From positions 523,321 to 587,320 of the forward strand of contig NZ_JAHCLT010000003.1 in NCBI RefSeq assembly GCF_020005165.1: a DNA stretch of 64,000 bases. The letters are read 5' to 3'. The first letter of the stretch is position 1. Each line of letters opens with the position of its first letter. Made by a program: the position numbers and the translations under genes. Of the stretch, positions 37,585-45,664 are shown piece by piece. The notes below the pieces were generated by a model. The model was not told the DNA's origin. It did no database searches and worked only from the letters and a program-made list of their open reading frames with translations. The DNA comes from Kangiella taiwanensis. GTDB taxonomy: Bacteria; Pseudomonadota; Gammaproteobacteria; Enterobacterales; Kangiellaceae.

Positions 37585-37671
37585 TGGTGCCCAGGGCCGG
37601 AATCGAACCGGCACGGTGTCGCCACCGAGGGATTTTAAGTCCCTTGCGTCTACCAATTTCGCCACCTGGGC
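37585..37671 (-). tRNA. tRNA-Leu (TAA)
   Basis: An 87-base class II tRNA with encoded CCA. The acceptor GCCCAGG pairs with CCTGGGC, the anticodon loop CTTAAAA gives TAA, a long variable arm is present, and the T-arm has GGTTCGATTCC. It corresponds to leuZ in the E. coli uvrY-uvrC-pgsA-glyW-cysT-leuZ order. Confidence 0.97.
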
Positions 37672-37696
37672 AGATGACTGTATCAGAGAGAAATTA

Positions 37697-37770
37697 TGGA
37701 GGCTGAGGCCGGAGTCGAACCGACGTCCACGGATTTGCAATCCGCTGTATAGCCACTCTACCACTCAGCC
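37697..37770 (-). tRNA. tRNA-Cys (GCA)
   Basis: A 74-base tRNA with encoded CCA. The acceptor GGCTGAG pairs with CTCAGCC, the anticodon loop TTGCAAA gives GCA, and the T-arm has GGTTCGACTCC. It corresponds to cysT in the conserved cluster. Short inverted repeats flank it. Confidence 0.97.
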
Positions 37771-37791
37771 AAAACCGACTTCTCTGATATA

Positions 37792-37825
37792 AAAAACCTC
37801 GGACTAATTTAGCACCGAGGTTTTT
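37792..37825 (-). terminator. Hairpin between tRNA-Gly and tRNA-Cys
   Basis: Arms AAAAACCTCGG and CCGAGGTTTTT (11 pairs) with a 12-base loop; on minus followed by a T-run. It looks like an intrinsic terminator or attenuator inside the tRNA cluster, so Cys and Leu tRNAs may be made at a lower level than Gly, or the hairpin may be a processing site. Confidence 0.5.
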
Positions 37826-37832
37826 AAGAATT

Positions 37833-37908
37833 TGGAGCGGGAAACGAGATTCGAACTCGCGACCCCAACCTTGGCAAGGTTGTGCTCTACCAGCTGAGCT
37901 ATTCCCGC
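37833..37908 (-). tRNA. tRNA-Gly (GCC)
   Basis: A 76-base tRNA with encoded CCA. The acceptor GCGGGAA pairs with TTCCCGC, the anticodon loop TTGCCAA gives GCC, and the T-arm has AGTTCGAATCT. It corresponds to glyW. A strong promoter lies just upstream. Confidence 0.97.
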
Positions 37909-37926
37909 GTCGTTTTGATGGCGTGC

Positions 37927-37954
37927 ATTTTACTGTGAATTCATTTTGTGTCAA
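37927..37954 (-). promoter_or_regulatory. Strong promoter of the tRNA cluster
   Basis: On minus: TTGACA (37949-37954), a 16-base spacer, and TAAAAT (37927-37932), then a G/C-rich discriminator GCACGCC that fits stringent control of stable RNA. It lies between pgsA and tRNA-Gly, so the tRNAs need not depend on the uvrY-pgsA transcript. Confidence 0.8.
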
Positions 37955-38058
37955 CAATAAAAATCACTTTTTTTGCACTTTTCTTACGATTGATTAAGGC
38001 TTAAACAAAGTGTCGTTTTTTCGACCAAAATCAAGGTGCTATCCGTAAGAGAGGGTTA

Positions 38059-38625
38059 TTATGCGTCATTCTTCTCACTTGTCAAGTACGGCCAAGCCGC
38101 CTTGAGATACACCAGCATTGACCACAGGGTTAATAATGCAGCAACCCACATAAAGACATAGCCAAATACTTTAGGTAGCCCGAATATCGCTGGAGAAGCA
38201 ATCAGTAGCAAGAAAATCGCCAATAATTGGCACATGGTCTTAATTTTGCCAATAACTGATACACCGACTACCGCTCTGTTACCCAACTCAGCCATCCACT
38301 CTCTCAAGGCCGAGACGGTAATCTCGCGACCGATGATAATCATGCCTGGAATCGCTAGCCATGGAGAGCCTTCACGTCCTATTAGTAAAATCAAGGTGAT
38401 AGCGACCATCAGTTTGTCTGCGACCGGATCAAGGAATGCGCCAAAAGGCGATTCAATCTTCATTTTCCGCGCCAGAAAGCCATCTAACCAGTCGGTCCAT
38501 GCGGCCGTGCAGAAAATGGCTAGCGTGATCCAGCGTGCGGCCACACCATCTATAAAGAAGAAAATGACAAAAAGTGGTATCAGTAAAATTCTAAAAAAGG
38601 TAATGATGTTGGGTATGTTCCACAT
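38059..38625 (-). CDS. pgsA: CDP-diacylglycerol-glycerol-3-phosphate 3-phosphatidyltransferase
   Basis: A 188-residue inner-membrane enzyme that makes phosphatidylglycerophosphate, the precursor of phosphatidylglycerol and cardiolipin. The CDP-alcohol phosphotransferase signature spans DWLDGFLARKMKIESPFGAFLDPVADK at about residues 43-70. I chose the start at 38625 (MWNIPNIITFFRILLIPLFV) because it has a GGGA site and matches the family N-terminus; an ATG 42 bases upstream would add a charged extension. It follows uvrC after 74 bases and precedes the three tRNA genes, as in E. coli. Confidence 0.95.
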   Translation of the reverse strand: MWNIPNIITFFRILLIPLFVIFFFIDGVAARWITLAIFCTAAWTDWLDGFLARKMKIESPFGAFLDPVADKLMVAITLILLIGREGSPWLAIPGMIIIGREITVSALREWMAELGNRAVVGVSVIGKIKTMCQLLAIFLLLIASPAIFGLPKVFGYVFMWVAALLTLWSMLVYLKAAWPYLTSEKNDA

Positions 38626-38699
38626 AGAGTTCCCAGTACGGTTATTCTTAGGCTCTTTAGATGGCAATCATTGTACCCTAAGAAATTATAAAAATGTTG

Positions 38700-40535
38700 C
38701 TAACTGTGTAAATAATCGTAGATTTTCTGCGCTATCGACAAGCTAATACCCGGAGCTTTAGCGATATCTTTAGCGCTAGCCTTCTCTATCTCCTGCCAAC
38801 CACCAAAGTGTCTTAATAATGACTGACGGCGTTTTGCACCCACGCCCGGAATTTCTTCGAGTAGCGACTTAGTACCAGACTTCTTACGCTGATGGCGGTG
38901 TTTGGTGATCGCAAAACGGTGTGATTCATCACGAATATGCTGAATAAAGTGCAACGCTTTCGAATCTTCATCCAATAACAAAGGGCGGTGTTGGCCAGGA
39001 AACCATATCTGCTCCATGCCCACTTTACGATCCGAACCTTTCGACACTCCAATTAACGGTACATTCGTAATATCAAGCTGATTAAAAACATCTTCAGCCT
39101 TCGCCAGTTGCCCTTTACCACCGTCAACAATCACCAAGTCCGGCAATGACTTTTCTTCGTCTTTTAAGCGCTTATATCGACGTGTCAGCACCTGCTCCAT
39201 CGCGGCATAATCATCGCCCGGCTCAACGCCAGAAATATTGAATATACGATAATCTGACTTTTTAGGGCCATTTTCGTCAAATACCACGCAAGAACCCACG
39301 GTTTGATTACCTTGAGTATGACTAATATCAAAGCATTCCACATGCTTTGGCATTGACTCAAGCTGAAGGGCTTTTTGCAGTTCCAACAAACGCTTTGTGA
39401 AATTCGATTTGCTGTTGAGTTTTGCTCTTAACGAGTGCTGAGCGTTCTTATTAGCAAACTCTTGCCACTCTTTCGTCTGCCCTCGGCTCGCCACCTTGAG
39501 ACTGACTTTGGATTGTTTATGCTGTGACAAAGCCTCGCTGATGGCCTTACTATCTTCCGGCATTTTCTCAAGGAATACCTGCTTCGGGACTTCTGCGCCC
39601 GATAAGTAATAGAAGGTCAGGAAAGAGCTGATGATTTCATCTAAGTCACTGTGCTTGGGAACTTTGGGGTAATAGGTTTTATTGCCAACAATCATGCCAT
39701 TTCGAATAAACACCAACAGTATGCAGCAAGTGCCAGAGGCATAAGCCACACCCACCATATCCAAGTCTGATGCGGTACCACTAATGACCTGCTGCTGCAT
39801 GACGTGACGCATCTGCTTGATCTGATCCCGGTAACGCGCGGCTAACTCAAACTCCAAGTTTTCGCTCGCCTTGTCCATCTTCTTTTGTAAACGACTGATC
39901 ACCTGATCGCTCTTTCCGCGATAGAACAGACGAATATTCTCGACGTCTTTAGCGTAGTCTTCTTTCGATATATAGTTCACACAAGGCGCGGTACAACGTT
40001 TGATCTGATACTGTAAGCAAGGTCTGGAGCGGTTAGCGAAATAACTGTCTTCACACTGCCGAATCTGGAATACTTTCTGCATCAACGATAAACTTTGGCG
40101 TACCGCGGAGGTACTTGGGAATGGCCCAAAATAATCGCCTTTCTCTTTTTTTGCGCCTCGATGATAAGCCAAGCGAGGATAATCACCAGACGAAAGAAAT
40201 ACAAACGGGTACGACTTATCGTCGCGGAAAATCACATTAAACCGAGGTTTATACTTCTTAATAAGGTTGTTTTCGAGTAATAGAGCTTCGGTTTCCGTTT
40301 CGGTTACCGTCGTATGGATGTCTTCAATATAGGTGACTAGTAGCTCTGTCTTGGGCGATTGATGCTGCTTGGTAAAGTAGCTTTTGACGCGATTGCTGAG
40401 ATTTTTAGCTTTACCGACATACAGCGTCTCACCCTCTTTATCCAACATTTGATACACCCCAGGCTTTTTGCTGAGGTGAGCCAGTATTTGTTTAATCTGA
40501 GGCTTTATAGTGCTTGCGGAGTCTTTTTCCGACAT
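38700..40535 (-). CDS. uvrC: Excinuclease ABC subunit C
   Basis: A 611-residue nucleotide-excision repair nuclease that makes the incisions on both sides of a lesion. The GIY-YIG domain begins at KKPGVYQMLDKEGETLYVGKAKNLSNRVKSYF (about residues 23-54). The UVR motif is near EFELAARYRDQI, the RNase H-like C-terminal nuclease has ECFDISHTQGNQTVGSCVVF, and helix-hairpin-helix motifs close the protein (IPGVGAKRRQSLLRHFGG ... APGISLSIAQKI). Length matches E. coli UvrC (610). It starts 15 bases after uvrY. Confidence 0.97.
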   Translation of the reverse strand: MSEKDSASTIKPQIKQILAHLSKKPGVYQMLDKEGETLYVGKAKNLSNRVKSYFTKQHQSPKTELLVTYIEDIHTTVTETETEALLLENNLIKKYKPRFNVIFRDDKSYPFVFLSSGDYPRLAYHRGAKKEKGDYFGPFPSTSAVRQSLSLMQKVFQIRQCEDSYFANRSRPCLQYQIKRCTAPCVNYISKEDYAKDVENIRLFYRGKSDQVISRLQKKMDKASENLEFELAARYRDQIKQMRHVMQQQVISGTASDLDMVGVAYASGTCCILLVFIRNGMIVGNKTYYPKVPKHSDLDEIISSFLTFYYLSGAEVPKQVFLEKMPEDSKAISEALSQHKQSKVSLKVASRGQTKEWQEFANKNAQHSLRAKLNSKSNFTKRLLELQKALQLESMPKHVECFDISHTQGNQTVGSCVVFDENGPKKSDYRIFNISGVEPGDDYAAMEQVLTRRYKRLKDEEKSLPDLVIVDGGKGQLAKAEDVFNQLDITNVPLIGVSKGSDRKVGMEQIWFPGQHRPLLLDEDSKALHFIQHIRDESHRFAITKHRHQRKKSGTKSLLEEIPGVGAKRRQSLLRHFGGWQEIEKASAKDIAKAPGISLSIAQKIYDYLHS

Positions 40536-40550
40536 GAATACAGTGAAGAG

Positions 40551-41189
40551 TTACTGAGACTCGATGACTTTATAGCGTAATGCTAAGTGGGTCAAACCAA
40601 CATCATTCTCAACGCCCAACTTCTCAAACAAGCGGTAGCGGTAACTGTTAACCGTCTTTGGGCTAAGGTGCAGAGTGTCTGAAATATTTTGAACCTTCTC
40701 ACCGCGAGTGATCATGAGCATGATCTGCATCTCACGCTCAGAAAGCTTAGAAAAAGGATTATCATCGTGATTTTTGAACTGACTGATCGCCATTTGCTGC
40801 GCGACCTCAGCCGCCAAATACAACTTACCGCGGTTAACCGAGTGAATGGCTTTTACCATTTCCTCAATGTCGGTGCCCTTAGTTAAGTAACCCATGGCTC
40901 CAGCACTAATAAACTGGCTCGGATAAGGCTCGTCACCATGCACCGTGAGGGCGATAACTTTGAGATCAGGATCAAAGCGCAACATACGGCGAGTGGCTTC
41001 TAGGCCACCAATTCCCGGCATATTAGCATCCATCAACACCACGTGTGGCTGATGTTCTTTTTGCTGTGTGATAGCTTCTTCACCTGATTTTGCATCGCCG
41101 ACTACTTCAATACCTTCTGCATCTGACAGAAGACGACTCAGTCCCGTACGAACTAAATCATGATCATCGACTAGCAAAACTTTTATCAC
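40551..41189 (-). CDS. uvrY: Response regulator UvrY/GacA
   Basis: A 212-residue response regulator with acidic pair D8-D9 and phospho-acceptor D54 (HVVLMDANMPGIGG), plus a LuxR-type helix-turn-helix (FSKLSEREMQIMLMITRGEKVQNISDTLHLSPKTVNSYRYRLFEKLGV). It is the partner of the unlinked BarA/GacS sensor and drives the CsrA-binding small RNAs that control carbon use, motility and biofilm. Position immediately before uvrC is the standard gammaproteobacterial arrangement, which supports orthology. D54 matches E. coli UvrY. Confidence 0.95.
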   Translation of the reverse strand: MIKVLLVDDHDLVRTGLSRLLSDAEGIEVVGDAKSGEEAITQQKEHQPHVVLMDANMPGIGGLEATRRMLRFDPDLKVIALTVHGDEPYPSQFISAGAMGYLTKGTDIEEMVKAIHSVNRGKLYLAAEVAQQMAISQFKNHDDNPFSKLSEREMQIMLMITRGEKVQNISDTLHLSPKTVNSYRYRLFEKLGVENDVGLTHLALRYKVIESQ

Positions 41190-41305
41190 ACAACCCCCCT
41201 ACTCTTTATCAAAAAAATCCTAGATAGAACTTCAATTTAGCGGTTCAATTATTATGAAATTAGGTTAAGATAGCAAGCAAGATCAAGATAAGTTTGGAAG
41301 ATTGT

Positions 41306-41821
41306 ATGATTATTAAACGCATAATGTTACTCAGCTCACTTTTAATTATTAGTTCACATTTACAAGCCGCTTCTACAGCCGAAGACTGTGCTGCCATTAC
41401 TGATAATAACAAGCGTCTTGAGTGTTATGACAACTTCCTCAAAAAGCAAAAAGAACAACGCTCTCAAGAAACACCAAAACCTGCTAAACCAGCCCCTCAG
41501 GAGACAGAACCCACTGTGGCCGAAACGCCTGAGCCTACTGCTGAGGAAAAGTTTGGTTCAGAGCAGCTGAAAAATAAGCCATACCAAGAAAAAGAGAAAG
41601 TAGATAAAATCCGTTCTCGCGCGATTGGCCTCTATAAAGTTTGGGAAAAAGGCGTTCCGGTAACGCTAGAAAACGGTCAAGTTTGGGAAATTATTGATTA
41701 CCGTAGTGCTTACCATATGATTGAAGACCCTGAAATCACTATCGAAAAGAACATTTTTGGCGGTTATCGCCTTGGGGTCGAAGACCTCAATAAGACATTC
41801 CGCGTAAAACGCAAAAAATAA
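41306..41821 (+). CDS. Exported hypothetical protein with CxxI...RLxCYDxxF motif
   Basis: A 171-residue protein. A signal peptide (IMLLSSLLIISSHLQAAS) leads into DCAAITDNNKRLECYDNFL, a two-cysteine motif shared by several gammaproteobacterial periplasmic proteins, including the VasI group. A proline/threonine-rich linker and a C-terminal domain (VDKIRSRAIGLYKVWEKGVPVTLENGQVWEIIDYRSAYH) follow. No other type VI secretion genes are near, so that function is not implied. I chose ATG 41306, which has a GGAAG site, over a TTG at 41294. A good terminator follows. Confidence 0.75.
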   Translation: MIIKRIMLLSSLLIISSHLQAASTAEDCAAITDNNKRLECYDNFLKKQKEQRSQETPKPAKPAPQETEPTVAETPEPTAEEKFGSEQLKNKPYQEKEKVDKIRSRAIGLYKVWEKGVPVTLENGQVWEIIDYRSAYHMIEDPEITIEKNIFGGYRLGVEDLNKTFRVKRKK

Positions 41822-41835
41822 TGTCTTTTAGACGC

Positions 41836-41863
41836 AAAAGCCCGCAATTCGCGGGCTTTTTTT
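41836..41863 (+). terminator. Intrinsic terminator
   Basis: Arms AAAAGCCCGC and GCGGGCTTTT with a five-base loop and a T-run on plus. It ends the exported hypothetical gene. The hairpin core is nearly identical to that at 45609. Confidence 0.9.
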
Positions 41864-42287
41864 ATTCTCTAAATACTGTTGCGCTCGAACATCAATGCAA
41901 AACTGCTTTAATCACCTTGAATCGATCTCCTAACCAAGATAAACGTTTCGCCCAAGAGCAGGCAAACATAACCAATAAAGAAATATACTCTTGACTATAA
42001 TCGTAAGATCCCACTATCGGTATCCGACACTTTGCTGTATCCGACAAATTGTCTCTGCTAGAGCAACATCGATAACTCATTTGTTTGCTTGAACATCTGC
42101 TCGAATTGCAAATTTGCATCGTATTTGCAGATTTTTCGCACAGAAATATCCTTATTTACCTATAGCACCAAATCCACAAAGGAGTAATCTAAAGCGAAGG
42201 CCTATGCTTTGAAGAGTATACGTCTGACTTCTATGTAGAGAACACATGGAAGGAAAACATGGAAAACATTAAGAAGGAGTTTTAACG
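41864..42287. other. Long leader/intergenic region before the hydrolase gene
   Basis: About 424 bases with no convincing gene. It contains a direct repeat ATCCGACA (42022 and 42039), a palindrome TGCAAATTTGCA at 42107-42118, and an eight-codon frame (MENIKKEF) at about 42259-42285 that overlaps the hydrolase Shine-Dalgarno AAGGAG at 42275-42280. It must hold the hydrolase promoter. Confidence 0.5.
42107..42118. promoter_or_regulatory. Palindrome TGCAAATTTGCA
   Basis: A perfect 12-base palindrome, followed by a further TTTGCAG half-site, about 170 bases upstream of the hydrolase gene. It could be an operator; the regulator is unknown. Confidence 0.3.
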
Positions 42288-45143
42288 ATGTCACTATATA
42301 GCAAGTGGGTAATGCCCTTATGCGTGGCACTTTTCGCTGGTGGCCTACAAGCCGCAGAAAAGTACCCCCATCGACAATATGATGGCCTAGCGCCGGTCGA
42401 TGATAACGGCAATGTCCAAGAATACCTAGAAACAGGTTCTTCACTCACCCTCGCCGCTTCAGGTTTAGAGAAAAACCGCATCTATGAAGTTCGACTCGGT
42501 ATCGATACCGAATATGTCGAAAACTATGAAGAAGCGGTCAGTTTCGCCCGCGTCAGCACCAACGCTCGCGGTGAAATCCCTAACTTCATTTTGTGGTACC
42601 ACAGCGGTGTTATCGGTTGCTCATACCGCTCTAAACAAGAACTTGAACAACCTTACGCCTTCCGCAGTTTCGACGAAGCACAAGAACGCTTAGCGGGACG
42701 TCGCTTGGCGGTAAGTTTGCACGAAGTTGAACGCGACGAGTCGGGCCGCGTACCACCAATGAAACTGGGCGTGAGCAAGCCGATTCAAACCATGCAGCTT
42801 CCTATCGTCAAAGCGAAACACCCTACTGTTTACCCTTCTGACGGAGAAGCCTGCCTACACAACAGTATGCACAGCCAAAAAGAAGATCTGTATATTTCAG
42901 GCAGAAACTTCGAGCCAGGCGAAAAGCTTCGCGTATCGCTAGTGCCGAACCAGCGTCGCTGGACAGTTGGCGATCAAGTTAATGATATTACGGGCGAATT
43001 CAGCGCAGCAGCCGCTGAGTGGGTTGAAGCTGATAGCAACGGCCGCTTTACCGTACGCAGCTGGGATCGCGAGCTACAGCGTCGTGGCGCTTACGATATC
43101 GTGGTTCAGCGCGAAGATCGTGAGCTAGATTACGATCGGTTGGATATCCGCGACCGTATTTCTTATGGTCAAGATACCGCTTTTGTCCTATATCTTTACT
43201 ACCCTCCGGGTGGCCCATTGATGGACATCGCAGGCCGTAAACTCAATAGCGGTTTCCCCTACTTTGAATTTGCCGATTCGTTTGCCGATGAAAACGATGA
43301 CGTCTGGGGTGCCGTCGATCCGACTTACGTACAACCGAGTCACGCTGGCGGTAATTATGCAGCCTATTACGTGGTTGACCATAGAACAACGCCACAGTGG
43401 GATCCCGGCATGGGTGGCTCAACCAATTTAGTGGATGTGTCTGGCGGCATTGAAATCATGCGTGTTAAATCGGGCTGTATCAACGGCACTGACACCATCA
43501 TCTGGCACGCGCCACTGAACGAGGGTGAATATGATGTCGTGGTGGATTTTGGCTCAACTGTCGCCATGAATCCAGGAGACTTTGTCACCGACAACAACTA
43601 CGACAGCAGCACCGACTTCTTAGACGGCTCGACACAAGTGGGCTTTGTGGTTGCAGACGATCCCTATGATCTTGGCAGCTACGCTATCGGTGAGTTCGAA
43701 TACAGCTTCGATGATTACTTCGCCACTATGGGCGGCGCTTCAGACGTCGACTTACGCGCAATCGTTCGCTACCCAGCGACCGTCGCTGGAACCAACACTC
43801 CCGTTGCCGCAGGCCAGCACCCGATCTTCTTTATTCAGCACGGTAACCACCGGGTCTGTGAAGTATCGGTAGCGCACCCTCATCACGTCAACTGCCCAGT
43901 CGGACAGCGCACTCCAAACCACGAAGGTTACATGCGCTTACTCGAAACCCTGGCCAGTAATGGCGTCATTGCAGTCTCTATCGACGCTTTTGATTTAAGC
44001 GGATGGGTACCTCAATGGATTCCTGAGCGCGGTGAGTTAATCTTACGTCACATTGAGCTGTGGTCGCACATGGACGATGCAGCAACCTTCCCCGGTTATC
44101 CCGATCCAAGCACAGGTTTGTTCAGCAACCATGTAGACATGACGAAAATTGCCGTCAGTGGTCATTCGCGTGGTGGTGAAGCCTCGGTTTCGGCCTACGT
44201 GCAAAACACAGGCTTCAATATTGTCGCCGTGTCTTCAATCGCGCCAACGGATCAATACGACCCAGGCAACCCACTGTACACATTAGGCGATGTTCCTTAC
44301 TTTGTAATGTTACCAGCTGCCGACGGTGATGTTTCGGATATTCGGGGCCAGCGCATTTATGATCGCGCAGGCAGTACGATTAGCGATAACACCGTAAAAA
44401 GTGGTTTCCATCTGTATGGTGCAAACCATAACTTCTTCAATACGGTTTGGGCTTCACATGGCGATGATGCCTCGCCATCGAGACCACAGTTTATACCTGC
44501 TGCACAGCAACAGCGTATTGGCGAAGCCTATTTAGCCGCCTTTAACCTGATCCACCTAAAAGGCGAATCGGTTTACCAAGATATGTTGCGCGGGAACCTA
44601 ACCTTCCCATCAACCGCAGGTGTTAACAACTACCATTTCCACCATGAAAAAATTCACCAAAAGGTTGAAGATGGTTCAGACAACACCACAAGTTCCACAG
44701 CAGTCAGCAAGGCGTCGGTAAACGGACCATCGGTTCACAGCACACAAGCGCTACAAGTTGGCTGGGGCTCAAGCTCCGCAACCATGGAATACGCCATTCC
44801 AGCTGCACAACAAGACGTCTCAGGCTATGAAGTCCTATCGTTCCGTGTCGGCATGACCAATGCAGGCTCAAACCCAGTATCAGGAACACAAGACTTCCGT
44901 GTAGAACTCGTCAGTGGCTCAAACCAGCGCTCAACACACGCCGCGAATTTCGACCAAATACCTGTACCTTATGATCGCCCAGGAACCGACCATAACGTCA
45001 TGACTACGGTCAGAATTCCACTACACTCGTTTATCGTGAATAACTCGAATGTCGACCTAACTGACATCGACCTTATTCGATTCAAATTTAACCATCCATC
45101 ACAAGGAGAAATCTATGTGGACGATATTGAATTCTCACGCTAA
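42288..45143 (+). CDS. Large exported alpha/beta-hydrolase
   Basis: A 951-residue exported protein. A signal peptide (KWVMPLCVALFAGGLQAAE) is followed by about 400 residues of beta-rich sequence that I do not recognise. An alpha/beta-hydrolase domain spans roughly residues 500-760, with FIQHGNH, NGVIAVSIDAF and the nucleophile elbow GHSRGG (S627); the likely late histidine is in GANHNFFN. The C-terminus resembles a carbohydrate-binding beta-sandwich, ending LIRFKFNHPSQGEIYVDDIEF. It may be an extracellular esterase or lipase-like enzyme; the substrate is unknown. The elbow resembles chlorophyllase/PET-hydrolase-like relatives. It has a strong AAGGAG site and overlaps the next gene by 29 bases. 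Confidence 0.8.
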   Translation: MSLYSKWVMPLCVALFAGGLQAAEKYPHRQYDGLAPVDDNGNVQEYLETGSSLTLAASGLEKNRIYEVRLGIDTEYVENYEEAVSFARVSTNARGEIPNFILWYHSGVIGCSYRSKQELEQPYAFRSFDEAQERLAGRRLAVSLHEVERDESGRVPPMKLGVSKPIQTMQLPIVKAKHPTVYPSDGEACLHNSMHSQKEDLYISGRNFEPGEKLRVSLVPNQRRWTVGDQVNDITGEFSAAAAEWVEADSNGRFTVRSWDRELQRRGAYDIVVQREDRELDYDRLDIRDRISYGQDTAFVLYLYYPPGGPLMDIAGRKLNSGFPYFEFADSFADENDDVWGAVDPTYVQPSHAGGNYAAYYVVDHRTTPQWDPGMGGSTNLVDVSGGIEIMRVKSGCINGTDTIIWHAPLNEGEYDVVVDFGSTVAMNPGDFVTDNNYDSSTDFLDGSTQVGFVVADDPYDLGSYAIGEFEYSFDDYFATMGGASDVDLRAIVRYPATVAGTNTPVAAGQHPIFFIQHGNHRVCEVSVAHPHHVNCPVGQRTPNHEGYMRLLETLASNGVIAVSIDAFDLSGWVPQWIPERGELILRHIELWSHMDDAATFPGYPDPSTGLFSNHVDMTKIAVSGHSRGGEASVSAYVQNTGFNIVAVSSIAPTDQYDPGNPLYTLGDVPYFVMLPAADGDVSDIRGQRIYDRAGSTISDNTVKSGFHLYGANHNFFNTVWASHGDDASPSRPQFIPAAQQQRIGEAYLAAFNLIHLKGESVYQDMLRGNLTFPSTAGVNNYHFHHEKIHQKVEDGSDNTTSSTAVSKASVNGPSVHSTQALQVGWGSSSATMEYAIPAAQQDVSGYEVLSFRVGMTNAGSNPVSGTQDFRVELVSGSNQRSTHAANFDQIPVPYDRPGTDHNVMTTVRIPLHSFIVNNSNVDLTDIDLIRFKFNHPSQGEIYVDDIEFSR

Positions 45144-45591
45144 AAGCTTAATCGCGGGGGTTGCCCTAAGCTTAGTAGGTGCCACTAGCTTCGCTGCTGG
45201 TAGCAACGTCGAGTACAACAAAATGGCAACCCAAGGCAAACATACTATTGATGTTAAAACAGCTGAAATAGTAACGCTGAACAGCAAACAGCAAGCCAGT
45301 ATCTTCGGCAAAAGCTCGCTGAAAAGCCTAGAGCAGGACCAAGTCGTGATAAAAGTGGTGACCCAAAACCCAGTAAACTTATCACTCTCCAGCTCACCGA
45401 CGATTACCGTCAACGGCAAAGCCGTACTGACCAAGTTTGAGCCACATCAAGACACCACTTTCTACGCCTTCGTAGACAAAGGTGCACTACAAAAAGGCAC
45501 AAACTCAATCGACATGATCTGGCCGGATAAGCCCAAAAGCGCAAAAGCCGAAAAAATGCGCCACGCCTATCAGCTAGAACTTAAAAAGTAG
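45115..45591 (+). CDS. Small exported partner of the hydrolase
   Basis: A 158-residue protein that I do not recognise. It has a signal peptide (LIAGVALSLVGATSFAAG) and a beta-rich mature part (VIKVVTQNPVNLSLSSSPTITVNGKAVLTKFEP). It ends with a lysine-rich tail. Its start lies inside the hydrolase gene, 29 bases before the hydrolase stop, behind a strong AAGGAG site, so the two are translated together and probably act in the same place. A chaperone or accessory role is possible but not shown. A strong terminator follows. Confidence 0.75.
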   Translation: MWTILNSHAKSLIAGVALSLVGATSFAAGSNVEYNKMATQGKHTIDVKTAEIVTLNSKQQASIFGKSSLKSLEQDQVVIKVVTQNPVNLSLSSSPTITVNGKAVLTKFEPHQDTTFYAFVDKGALQKGTNSIDMIWPDKPKSAKAEKMRHAYQLELKK

Positions 45592-45608
45592 GCAAACAAG
45601 CAACCACT

Positions 45609-45638
45609 AAAAAGCCCGCAGTTCGCGGGCTTTTTTTT
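45609..45638 (+). terminator. Intrinsic terminator of the hydrolase operon
   Basis: Arms GCCCGC and GCGGGC (extended by A/T pairs) with a five-base loop and eight T residues on plus. Confidence 0.9.
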
Positions 45639-45664
45639 GCAGATACGATAAAGGATAAAAAACG

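Noticed and set aside
38234..38746. Plus-strand frame of 170 codons opposite pgsA
   Set aside because: Antisense of pgsA and the end of uvrC, both with complete catalytic motifs; no ribosome site.
41306..41821. Exported protein as a type VI secretion component (VasI)
   Set aside because: Only the short CxxI...RLxCYD motif is shared, and no other type VI genes are near.
41892..42119. Minus-strand frame of 75 codons before the hydrolase gene
   Set aside because: Cysteine- and serine-rich low-quality sequence with no start signal; it covers the candidate regulatory palindrome.
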